NCBI GenBank assembly: GCA_035041965.1
Contig: JAPYMA010000125.1
Span: 1 to 64,000, forward strand
From: Anisakis pegreffii
Taxonomy: Eukaryota > Nematoda > Chromadorea > Rhabditida > Anisakidae
Direction: 5' to 3'
Length of the DNA stretch: 64,000 nucleotides
Shown: positions 38,883-49,364 of the stretch, in pieces
Layout of the letters: every line of letters starts with the position of its first letter
How positions within the stretch are numbered: position 1 is the first letter of the stretch
Made by a program: the position numbers and the translations under genes
The notes under the pieces: generated by a model
What the model saw: the letters and a program-made list of their open reading frames with translations, nothing else
The model's database searches: none
What the model was told of the DNA's origin: nothing

Positions 38883-41800
38883 ATGTGGAAGACAAAAACG
38901 TTTCCGATCAAGTCAAATGAATATGCCGTGCTTATGAAAGGTTGAATAATATTGCAAGTAAGTGCGAATTTTTCCATAGTTTTCAAACCTTTCAGATCGG
39001 TAATAAAAACGGTAAAAACTAAACAGTCACTGTCCAAAAAAAATTAATAAATCGACGACGACGAAACTTGTGAGTGCTTTGGCAATTTATTGGTCAGCTG
39101 AAGATTAATCGAACAATTTGCTCGTGGTCTTCTAGTGCACATGGTCCGGAATAGTGGGCCACTTTTTGATAGCGCAAAATTATTTGCGCATGGTCGATCG
39201 GTCTATCCGAAAGAGATCTACTTTTCAGAAATTCTGCCGTTATGCTCAAAAAATAGAATCACTCAACGTCGACAACGACCTGCAGGTGAACGTTGCACCA
39301 TAAAATTTTGGGTACTTCTTTAGCAGAGGGGCCCCACCGCGCGCACAGACGCACGCGTGCCGATGCGTTCGCATCGGCGCGCGTGCAGAGGCATGCGTCG
39401 CGCGTGAGCCGAAGCCCATGCGTAACCTCATCCCCTGGTGCGCGTACCTACTATGATGAAAAATAAGGGAGCGTTCATAAGCGATAGACTATAGACTATC
39501 TCCGTGTCGTATTGTTATTGTGGAAAGCATATGTATCGGCTGTGGGGCCCCTCAACTAAAGAATAGGCTCTCTCCGTGTCGTATTCTTATTGTGGAAAGC
39601 ATATGTATCGGCTGTGGGGCCCCTCAACTAAAGAATAGGCTCTCTCCGTGTCGTATTCTTATTGTGGAAAGCATATGTATCGGCTGTGGGGCCCCTCAAC
39701 TAAAGAATAGGCTCTCTCCGTGTCGTATTCTTATTGTGGAAAGCATATGTATCGGCTGTGGGGCCCCTCAACTAAAGAATAGGCTCTCTCCGTGTCGTAT
39801 TCTTATTGTGGAAAGCATATGTATCGGCTGTGGGGCCCCTCAACTAAAGAATAGGCTCTCTCCGTGTCGTATTCTTATTGTGGAAAGCATATGTATCGGC
39901 TGTGGGGCCCCTCAACTAAAGAATAGGCTCTCTCCGTGTCGTATTCTTATTGTGGAAAGCATATGTATCGGCTGTGGGGCCCCTCAACTAAAGAATAGGC
40001 TCTCTCCGTGTCGTATTCTTATTGTGGAAAGCATATGTATCGGCTGTGGGGCCCCTCAACTAAAGAATAGGCTCTCTCCGTGTTGTATTCTTATTGCGTA
40101 AACCATATACATTGGTTAGACATTTGAAAAGTAACGCGCGCTCCTCAACTGAAGAGCAACGCTGCTATGAGCGCGCGCGCGGTGGCGCCCTTCAGCTGAA
40201 GATGTGCCGGGGCCCCTTTGCTAAAGAAGTGCCAAATTTTGTATTTTTCTTTCAATTCAACACCTTCTCCTCCCACCCGCCTCATGCTTGCCATACCTCC
40301 TTTCAGTGAATACATCAATGAATAGTTTCTGGTCGGAAGAGTATTCTGCAAATACTGACTTAATAGAGTCTCGACGATAACAGAAAAGGAAAATCAAAAG
40401 CCAATTTTAAAATTTAAGGATCGTCATGTACACAAGAGCTGCAAGCGCTGTTCAGTTGTTTGAAAAAATGGGAATTCGATGACAAGCCATGTGTAAAGCA
40501 ACATCAAGTCTACATGCAATGTGTTAATGAAACCGAGGCACTTGCTTTGCAATACAAACGTGCCGCTGAAAAAGTCAGTTTATTTGCTGCCATATACCTT
40601 GGTTCCATTTCTATTCCGAAAACGAAAATCCACCCGAACAATCTTTTAATTCCATTTCCTCCATGCTTCCTTCCTCGAAAAAAAGCACTATTTGTTGCCC
40701 TAAGTAAGAGAAATATAAAAAGATCGATAAACATCCTCAGAACAGTTGAGAAGCAAATTATTCAGCAGAAGCGATTAAAAAAGACAAAGCCGAAGAAGTA
40801 TGTTTAGTTTTCATTTGATGAATGTTACAATTTGATGAACTTGGTATGGAAACAATTGCAGTCACAGTAAGAAGAATGATGGTAGTAGAAAATACAAGCA
40901 ATGGAAGTGAGTGATGAAGTAAATAAATATTGCAGTATAACTACTGCACCAACAACGGTTACAAAATAAAACCCTTGCCCCCAAAACCTCTGTTCTCAAT
41001 GCTTGCTTGCTCAACTTTTCCTTTTTCCAACCATTTGTAATCAAAAACGAGCTGTGCTGCGATAAGATTTTAATTCATCAATATTGGCACATTCGTATTA
41101 ATAATATTCCGTAGTAAACATCACACCGTTCTGCAGAATTTGCCTCAGCACAGCTCGTTTTCGATTGCAAACGATTCGCAAGAGTAACATTAATGGAAGT
41201 AGTGCGATTAGAGTTTTTGACTGCTGAGGTTTTGTGCGATTAGAGGTTCCGGATGCAGAGATTTTGTGCCGTCATGAACAACAACAATTCTAAGTGAAGG
41301 ATACTGATCCGTAATAAAGTTCATTGTCATAGTAACAACAGGCAAACTTATCACAACATTGCAGTGATAGTAATGAACAATCGAAAACGAATAATCAACA
41401 ATAGTAATTCAAGATATTTCAATTCCAAATGAATGATACTCATGTCCGTTCTGTTCTTTAAGTGTTTCTCAATCTGGAATTCAGCAATGCATTCAGTGCA
41501 TTTAAGCAATATTACATCATAGCACTCAAAGTATGAATGACGTTTAAAAATCGAAAGACCTAACTTCGTAGATGAACTCACGTCCAGAATGGGTTTTGGA
41601 TTGCATGCAAGAGAAGAATGAGGATGGGATTTCCGAACTTATTAATAGAGAAATGTTTTTAGTCAGTAATAATACAAAACTTGAGGAATATTCAGTGAGT
41701 GGGAAAGAAGTGTCTTGACAGAAGTTGAAATGAACAATACGAGAATTTTCAGGGAAGCCTAGGTGAAGAAAGTGCGAATGAAGTGAAGAGTTCTGGGGGA

Positions 41801-41959
41801 GGTTCGTTGCCATCAAGCGCTCAACTTAACCGAATAATGACTTTGTTTCCACAACCAGACCTCGGTCAGTCGCCGTATCGACAAATGAAACGTATGCCTT
41901 CGCAGTCGTATGCGGACGATATTTTTCATCGAAAACATGTCCGTGGCAAGAAAAGTTAG
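38883..41959 (+). CDS. mrps-37: Mitochondrial ribosomal small-subunit protein mS37 (CHCHD1/MRPS37 family)
   Basis: Three exons in phase: 38883-38940 (ATG, 19 codons), 40419-40573 and 41753-41959 (stop TAG); 139 aa. Exon 2 carries a twin CX9C CHCH domain: C-TQELQALFS-C followed by C-VKQHQVYMQ-C, with the FDD spacing between the two pairs seen in CHCHD1. Exon 3 gives a Gly/Ser linker and then LNRIMTLFPQPDLGQSPYRQ, matching the conserved C-terminal LNKLLQRFP-type segment of CHCHD1. The protein is expected to be imported through the Mia40 disulfide relay and to sit in the mitochondrial 28S subunit. The usual basic N-terminal segment is short here. The 1478-bp first intron contains a complete 923-bp mobile element (39311-40233). 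The exon-2 acceptor is TTTAAG, not CAG. A short alternative reading frame to a stop at 40807 follows exon 2 but lacks the conserved C-terminus. Confidence 0.88.
39311..40233. mobile_element. 923-bp non-autonomous DNA transposon with 8-bp target duplication
   Basis: Direct 8-bp duplication AAATTTTG at 39303-39310 and 40234-40241 flanks terminal inverted repeats. The left end is GGTACTTCTTTAGCAGAGGG and the right end, read inward on the other strand, is GGCACTTCTTTAGCAAAGGG, both continuing GCCCC. An 8-bp duplication fits hAT-like transposases (family knowledge); there is no coding capacity for one. The interior holds a 72-bp tandem array and very GC-rich GCGCGC segments. It is inserted in intron 1 of the MRPS37 gene. 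Confidence 0.9.
39501..40098. repeat. 72-bp minisatellite, 8 near-identical copies
   Basis: Eight head-to-tail 72-bp units beginning TCCGTGTCGTATTCTTATTG and containing GTGGGGCCCCTCAACTAAAG. Copies differ by only one or two bases, mainly in the first and last units. 72 is a multiple of three, so a 193-codon frame stays open across all copies, but no gene signals support it. Each unit contains GGGGCCCC next to CTAAAGAA, as in the element's own terminal repeat, so the array likely arose from terminal sequence. Confidence 0.97.
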
Positions 41960-42975
41960 ATGAAGGTTCAATCAAACGTATTTCATTATAGATCAGCTAA
42001 ATTAGGCCAGTTGAAACCAATGGCGTACACAAGCGAGGGGAGGTGGGGAAAGCGGTCAAGAGAATAGAACAGACACCCACTTCTGTCAGAAGTTATTCGT
42101 ATGGCGAATCAGTGTTTTCGTCAAGTATAACTCTGTTGTGTTTATGTATTTCTTTCACTTGCTCTGATTAATGTTCTCTTGATGGCATCTGAATGAATTT
42201 TATGTCGCTTGCTTGTATACGCCACCATTTTTACGCCTGGTTACTGCTTGAACATACAGTAACAGCAGTACTAACAACAGAAATAGCGTAATGAAAAAGC
42301 ATCAAGTTATTCACATGAGGAGACTTAATAGGATGAGTAGTCAACTTGGAAAATGTTTTATCTTAAAACGATGCACAATGCAACGAAACGTCTGTTGTTG
42401 TTGTCGTTATTATCATTGCACTTTTCTTGTATGTTTGTAATCGCTTCATTTGACGCATAAATAATTTCATCTGTTTGTTTGTTTACACTCGCAAATAATT
42501 ATCATAGATGACTGCATCGTACTGCTTACATGCTAATCATATAAATTCACTGCATCCATTTTATACAAATAAGTATGGACACATAACTCCAACGTATCGA
42601 TTTCCAGTATTCTGTAAGCATATATTTATGTTCGTCCATCAAAGAATATTCCTCTAAATAATGCTACTATAACAAATGTTATCCTGTCGTGTGTATGTGT
42701 ACGTCTGAAGCTTGAAGCAGCATATGCTGGTGTTAGTGATGCTAAATGCGCTCAGAAAGAGAGCACACCAAAATCATCCATTCACAGCCAAACCATGCAC
42801 CGCAGTAGTCAGTGAGCGAAAAGGCTTGAAATTTTGCTGTGAAAGAACTGAGTGAAGAAGCACAACGTAGAGCGCTCACTATCTCTGTGCGTTGCCATAT
42901 AACCGATCCAGTAGTGTGTAATGAGCAACGTCACCTGAGTCAGTTACAGTTTCAATCAAGTAATCAGTCAAGCAC

Positions 42976-43819
42976 ATGATTCTTGTTCGCAGACCTAACG
43001 GCAATCCAAAAATTGTTGCTTATTCCAAATTATTGTTCAGAACTATCCTCAAACATTTCCTAACGAATTTCGTCACGTTCTCAATTGTTCTTCAAGCATT
43101 CTTCATCGACTGCACACAAGCGTTACACTGCTTCAAATGCTCATCAACATCAAGCAATTCCACATGCTTCACACATCCCGCACAACAACAATCGCAATTA
43201 TGTGACTATTCTGCACATTGTCAGGTTTCTTTTCACATTAGTACTCTTCAAATTACACCATTGCTCAACGAGAATAACAAAGAATCTTTTTGAGGTATGG
43301 AAGTTGTATTCAGAAATAAACGGTCAAATTTATATTTTTGAAAGAGGTTGCTCATGGACGTGCGCACATGGATGTGTCACGCTAGCTGATATGGAAAATC
43401 GTTTTGTTAGGTTCGTTCGTTACTAATAAAAGCCTGTTTTCGAATGATTATTCACATCATAATAATGATTATTTTATTAGTATTACTATCAGCATTATTT
43501 CTTAGGTGAATATTGTCATTTCTATCATCTTTATCACGAAAAAATGTCACATTAACACTGGCACATCTGTAATAATAACATTAACTCATTTAAAGTGTCA
43601 AGCGCTGGAACAGAAAGATACTCATATTATCTTTATAATAAAAATTGCAGTTGTTCGTCGTGCTGTGAAACGGATAACTGCAATAAAGACAATAAAGGCG
43701 TATCTTTGTCAAGATTATATTTGTTACGATCACCGACATCTATCAACATTATTCATTTCTACTCAGTCTTTTCACTTCAGTTTGTCTTATTACTCTTCTT
43801 AACTTTAGATATATATTAA
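42976..43819 (+). CDS. Ly6/uPAR-domain protein, secreted and probably GPI-anchored
   Basis: Three exons: 42976-43224, 43295-43410, 43603-43819; about 193 aa. A basic N-terminus with a hydrophobic run (about residues 28-45) acts as signal sequence. It is followed by the three-finger start LHCFKCSSTSSNSTC, then C-DYSAH-C, VWKLYSEINGQIYIFERGC (the VW...RGC pattern of nematode Ly6 proteins), and near the end CSCSSCCETDNCN, the diagnostic CCxxxxCN. The last ~20 residues are hydrophobic (SLQFVLLLFLTL) before the stop, as in a GPI-attachment signal. Such proteins modulate receptors and channels at the cell surface; no partner can be inferred. The exon-2 acceptor is TTTTTGAG. The exon-3 acceptor (GTCAAG) is weak and was chosen by phase. 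The start codon is the only in-frame ATG, but an upstream exon cannot be excluded. Confidence 0.8.
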
Positions 43820-44369
43820 ATAAATTACAACAAAACGATCCTCTTTAAAACTTTTATTTCAATTCCTAACATTTCATCCTTATGCAACAACCATTCATTA
43901 TTCGTCTTGAATACAACTTCCATGCCCAACTTGTCTGGTGGTTTATTCGCCTCCTTTCTCAATGATAGTAGGTTACAACAACAATAATAATAACATTAAT
44001 ATTAATAATAAAAATTAGCATAAGATAACAAACGATGGCTGCAATAAAACAGAAAAAATGCTATGATTCCAAAAAATTAAATTTAAAAAAAGGCAAAAGC
44101 CATGCCGACACAAATACGACTGACTATTATCAAAACAAATGAAGTCAAGACCCGATTCGCTGAGAGAATGAACAATAAATTGCAATTCCACTTGTCATTT
44201 GTTCTCAAACAGAAAATGACAGATGACAAGCGCAATATTTGTCAATAGAAAACAAATAAAAATTGAAAACAACAAACAAAACGAATTGTTTACGTTGTTT
44301 GCACAACACAATACGTACATGCAACAAAGCCCAACTTGGAAGAGCACCGATCCACTTGCAGTTGCTCTG

Positions 44370-47300
44370 TTATTCGTGCTTCTTAGATGTACTACTTCCT
44401 CCTTTTACTCCACTTTTTTTGACCGTACTCAATAACTCATTCGTATTCAAGAACACATTCGGAATATTCGATCCGTAATAGATTTTATTATTCGCACCAA
44501 TCGCTTCAATTCTTCTCAACTCCAAAAACTCGCTGAAATTACACTAACAATTACAATAAACTATTTTTTTAAAATCAGCACTGAATGAATGCTAAATTCG
44601 CTGAGTCACGCGGTCATATTCATTTTATGGTTGATGAAGCTGTTAACGAAAACTTAATTGTACTATTGAAATGATGGATCATAAAAAAATGGCCATCAAT
44701 AATTTTCTTACGGAGTCAACAGCAATGCGTTTCCTTCAGCCTGTTTCTTTTTCGTATAATACTCGGCATCTGCTCTTGCTAATTCTCGTGCCAAATGACT
44801 TTCATCTGTATCATTCAATTAATCGGTGCTGTTTCATTGATTAACACAAGTATTATTGGCAACAGACAATGATAACGAATTATCAAAACTGATCAATGAA
44901 AGCGACTTGAAAAATAATGAAGTAAACGGCAATGAACAACCAACCTTCCAGTTGCGAGATACGCTTCTGTGCTTCTTTTTCGGCAATATGCTGCTCATAG
45001 TGGATGGCAGCTACCTGTGCTGCCTTTTCGGCTTCTAAAAGCGTTCCAGCACAATCAAAGCATTATCATTTTCGAGTTCCAAACCTTGGAAACTGATTTG
45101 AAGTCTAACTGGCGTCCCTAATCTTCATATTCAAACGAAAATAAGAACAGTAAAAGTCCAAACATCTTTCATATTGATAAGAAACATAATGATGAGTGAT
45201 GAAGAACATCGTCAGACAGGGACACAACTTTTGTGATGCAACGATAAGAGGAGATGAGCGCAACCTCAAACAAAACAGCAAAAGGATTAAATGTCGATTC
45301 GGATGCAGAAGAGCTGTCAAATACACACTATTATATATGATGAAGAGCACATATATACCAAAATAAATGAAGGATGAAGCAAATAATTATTTAAGTGATC
45401 AACGAATCAAACAATCAATATTCATCGTCGAATTGAATGAAACTAACCAATAACAGCTTTTTTACGCTCTGTTTCAGCCTCTTTCTCAACGACACGTTGA
45501 TGTTGAATTGCAACGAGAAGTTTCGTTTTTTCAGCTTCCCTGAATGTAATTAATACCAGTAATAATAGAGGAGAATATTACTGTTAAAGATCATACTCAA
45601 CAGCTCGTTATCCAAAACCTTAACGCCGATAATGTCAAATGTTAGACCAAAACGAAAAATACAACAACAATAGTTAAGTTGGCTTTGAACAGGCTGAAGT
45701 TTCTAGAATGAACAAAAATAGCTATATCTGAGTGCTTTGTCAAGATAATTTTTGAATATTATTTGAATAATAAATAGGATAATTTTTGAACATTATTTGA
45801 ATAATGAATGTCAGCGAGTAATCAACAATAAAAATGTCAGTTCTATGTAACATTGTCTCGATGTTTTTGAACTTCTTTTACGAATTTAGTCGATCCGATA
45901 AAAATTTCAATGGACGAAAGTCCCCAAAGGAAAGTATTCTCAGTTAATATGAGGTTCGTTAATTTGTTCACATTCAACGCTGATGAAATGATAATGGTGA
46001 GAACTGTCGACTGATGAAACTCTGCTCGCTTCCGATAATAATAGCGATGATAACAACAATAATGAACCGAAGCAATGCACAAACATTTGTTCATAATTCT
46101 GACGAATTGATTCAGGTATTTTTGGCTTCGTAACACGCACGGCTTGTACAAAAAGACCAGGCGCCATCACTGTCAAATCTTCTTGAAGCGCTGTCTTTAG
46201 ATTTTCATCGATTTGATCTCAATTCCATCCATTTAAATTTTATTCAAATGAGCAACTGCCAAAAATTATCATCGCACCATTATTAATATTACAGTAATTA
46301 ATCTCTAGACAATATTCTTATGTAAGTTCCGTCATCAACATACTAATGAACAATACGATAATAATTATTTTCATAAATGCAAAAAGGATAACAAACCAAA
46401 TAAATCGATATAAACTTCTTGTAGCGTATGACTACTACAGAACTGATTCACTTCATGATGAACTTTATTGAATATCAACGGCTTATCATAGTCAACCGTA
46501 TAATTCTTCACGATATCATACACTGCAATTGAACCTGCATAAGATAATCGAATTCGCATCGGCGTAATCGAGTACTGTTTCAAATGTGAATAATAGCAAC
46601 AATCAACGAGGAAATGAAATAAATAAACTAAGAATTATTCTCAAAATTCTAAATAAAGCCACAAAAAATTTTCGGCAAAGGAGATGAACATAGATTATGT
46701 ATAACGAATAATAGATGAATATATGCAAGAAATAAAGCAAATTAAGAACTAACCGCTCGCTGACGACAGAATGTTGACTACTTCAATACGATCGAAGTAA
46801 ATCATTACACCTCCACTGCAAAAAAAGAACGAATACGTATCAACTGGGTACGAATACGGTACTATTAGAATCATTCCGATACCACTCATATTCTTTTTCT
46901 ATTATAACCATTGCCACATATCCAACCTTATTAGTGATACAACAGACAATATCAACAATCAACAAATAACCTCGTGCCACATGGTACATTTTTCGCTTCG
47001 TCGGTTTGTAGTGTAACTTGAACTGACTTGTATGTGGTAAAAAACGGGAACATCAGGTGATAACCCGGTTGACTAACACGACTCAGTAATGCACCGCCCT
47101 GAATGAAGTAATTTAATACGACATGATATAATTTGATTGAATGAAAGAAGGAATCAATCCCGTAACATTACTTCAGTGAATGTCTTTCTCACCTGATCTC
47201 GCAGCACTAAAGGAGATCCGAAAAGCGAAGAACAGATAAACATGAGACATGTGATGAAAGGATCACACACATAAGAGATGTGAAACCATGAGGATGGTTA

Positions 47301-47463
47301 ATAAGAAGGCAGCAATTAAATCGAGCACAATGCTTACTCTATAATAGACTCCAACGTGTCCTTCTTCAATATGGTGTAGCGACCAGGCCATTATTAACGC
47401 AAAAAACACGGTTAAAGTGGTTAAAACGTACGGTGATAGCATCTCATACGCTGTCCTTTCCAA
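44370..47463 (-). CDS. erl-1: Erlin, ER lipid-raft SPFH/prohibitin-domain protein
   Basis: Nine exons in perfect phase: 47338-47463, 46971-47098, 46754-46815, 46397-46522, 46085-46217, 45448-45539, 44945-45034, 44712-44805, 44370-44532; 337 aa, about the length of human erlins. An N-terminal hydrophobic anchor (residues ~12-28) precedes [14 protein letters not shown]. The SPFH domain follows with [34 protein letters not shown] and [15 protein letters not shown]. Then comes the charged coiled-coil region ([20 protein letters not shown] and on) and the C-terminal [14 protein letters not shown]. Erlins form large ER-membrane rings that send activated IP3 receptors to ER-associated degradation and restrain sterol-pathway activation. 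All family landmarks are present with no break. Exon 5 uses a GAG acceptor (46218), confirmed by the homologous D-Q-I-D-E-N junction. The gene symbol is by homology and should be checked against ortholog naming. Confidence 0.96.
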
Positions 47464-47529
47464 TAATTACTGAAATGCGTAAATATCTCGTTTCCAATGG
47501 GACTGTGAAATTACCGATCTCGAACAAGA

Positions 47530-47665
47530 ATTACCAGGTCAGGTTAAGACTCAGCAAATTTTTGACCTGGAAAATTTTGGCCAGGCTCGGCAAGTGCTGG
47601 TTTGGCCCAGCAAATCTCGGCCCGGCCCACTGACCCAGGACCGCCAAACCCACACTAGATTTCTG
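47530..47665. repeat. CTCGGC/GGCCCGGC-type short repeat, copy 1
   Basis: GC-rich islands such as TTTTGGCCAGGCTCGGCAAG and CTCGGCCCGGCCCACTGACC stand out from the AT-rich background, just upstream of the erlin start. The same order of words (CAGGCAAAATTTTGGCCCG, CTCGGCAGG, GGCCCAACTCGGCGACCCAG) occurs at 49815-49995, so both are copies of one family. Confidence 0.75.
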
Positions 47666-47699
47666 AATAACTTGAGAAAAAGAACTTGTTAAAACTGAT

Positions 47700-48850
47700 C
47701 TCTCAGAACTATTTCTTGCATTCAAGCACTCAGCACATCATACGTGACGAACATGTCGTTGTTACGCAACGATGTCATGACGGGTTGTAAACGCTTTAAA
47801 ATACTACACAAAAAGATTATTTCTACTCATTCAACTACAACTATTTCAAGGCATTCTTCGAGCTACGTTCACTTAACACCTAACCTAGCATGCTTCCACT
47901 CCCTCATCTATCAACTTCCAACAAAAAAAGTAACCAAAAAACCCTGTGAACCAATATTAAACTATCTTGACCATACATCCTTTCTATTGGGTGTCAGCAT
48001 GGCCCAAGACGACTAGTTGTTTAGCCCCGCCCCTCTGAGCCAGCGCTATGCGATTGATTCGAAATAGTGTGAAGAAAAGACCGGTAACGGGACTTAATCT
48101 AGTGTTTGCATTAAGGGATATGGATCTTTCAAGTCTGATTGATCCAGAGATGTGTGTCTTGAAAGATCTCGGGAATTTATGAAACACAACATTTTGTCTA
48201 TTTTTGGTAGTTACTCATTTTGAATGGCATTCCATTCCCAGCTCATTCATATTTGTTGTTTACCACCCAAGTGCGAATGAACGTAGAAATAATTGCATAT
48301 GCGCGCCACCTTGGATTTTGTTCGTCAGAAGGACTGAATAAAGTCTCAAAATGTCATTCACCAATGTTGCCTTATGGTCGCTTTGCATTACCAGAGTTAT
48401 GCCTGCATTGAGAAACGGTCGGGATCTCTACAAAACCAACCCAATCCCTCGTTGTAAGTTTGGCCGAACTTCTGAAACTAAAACATCTACAGAATCTTTC
48501 TTTCAAAATTTATGCAAACAAAATTTGCAGAGAATCTTTCCTCCGTGAACTTTCGAAACTGACATTCCGACTATACGTTTCTCCAAATTCCTTTTTCTTC
48601 CTTAATTTCTGGAATTAAAATATCCAAGAAATCATTGTGTCAAAATGTACGCAAACAAAATTCCCGAAAGATCTTTCTTCTGAAAAGTTCAACGTCTCTT
48701 ATTATATAACGCAACGAATAGTTCTACTCTAGCAACGGCATAAGCTCAAAACGGATAAAACGTATATCTTCGATTTTCTGCGCAACAGTTCCATCATACC
48801 GTAGTCGCACCTTATATATGCAAGTGTCGCTAAATTTTATGAATGTATTC
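47700..48850. other. Intergenic region downstream of copy-1 repeat
   Basis: No supported gene. Both strands have 60-90-codon frames of mixed composition (for example 47984-48187 on the minus strand) with no splice partners or family motif. This interval and the segment just above it include the presumed erlin promoter. Confidence 0.45.
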
Positions 48851-49051
48851 TCACTTCGACCAGGTGATCTCGAAAAAAAAAAGAAAGTTTACGACGATCT
48901 TCAAACTGAAAACAACGTTTCTGATAGAACTTTTCATACGCCCCAAACTTTGTCGTATTGCATTTGATTTATCGTAAGATTTGCTTTCGAATACTTCGAT
49001 CGTTTGACGATGCTCTTTCTCTGTCTTCATGCTGCTTTGGTTCACGCCCAT
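48851..49051 (-). CDS. Possible small protein with N-myristoylation-type start
   Basis: A 66-codon minus-strand frame starts MGVNQSSMKTEKEHRQ, i.e. Gly2 and Ser6 as in an N-myristoylation signal. It is followed by a charged stretch and then a hydrophobic/aromatic end over a poly-T tract. The second half may be intron readthrough; another frame over the same bases also looks protein-like (motif EKFYQKRCFQFEDRRKLSFF). Its ATG lies 313 bp from the divergent LEPROT start, so the two could share a promoter. No family recognised. Confidence 0.27.
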   Translation of the reverse strand: MGVNQSSMKTEKEHRQTIEVFESKSYDKSNAIRQSLGRMKSSIRNVVFSLKIVVNFLFFFEITWSK

Positions 49052-49364
49052 TTCATATTTACGACAACGCCCGTTTTGTTGGAGCGTAATGCAAATTATC
49101 GTGAATTATTTCATTCATTAGTTGGTGTTGTTGTTGTTATAATGAATAATTATTTTATTGTTAGCTGTTCATAGGGCGTGTGTATTGTCAGATGTTTGCA
49201 TTGAGCTTATCATATGAAGTTTACTTTTGATTCATGTAAGGATTATTATTTGTTGTTGCAGATTGAAACAGCTGTTGGGTAGAAATCGATTGAATTGGTT
49301 TTGTTGTGTTGCGCGTGTTTGTTAATTAATTTTTATATTTTGTTGGCCGCTTCACTTGTACGCG

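Noticed and set aside
39501..40098. CRISPR-like array
   Set aside because: Units are contiguous 72-bp repeats without variable spacers, in a eukaryotic intron.
39520..40101. 193-codon frame of eight 24-aa repeats as a repeat protein
   Set aside because: It is a translation of the 72-bp minisatellite inside a transposon with perfect target duplication; it stays open only because 72 is divisible by three.
40766..40807. Short last exon of the MRPS37 gene ending at TAG 40807
   Set aside because: It fits the phase, but the exon at 41753-41959 also fits and supplies the conserved C-terminal segment of the family, so it is preferred.
41544..41816. 90-codon minus-strand frame
   Set aside because: Overlaps the last MRPS37 exon on the plus strand, which is supported by homology and phase.
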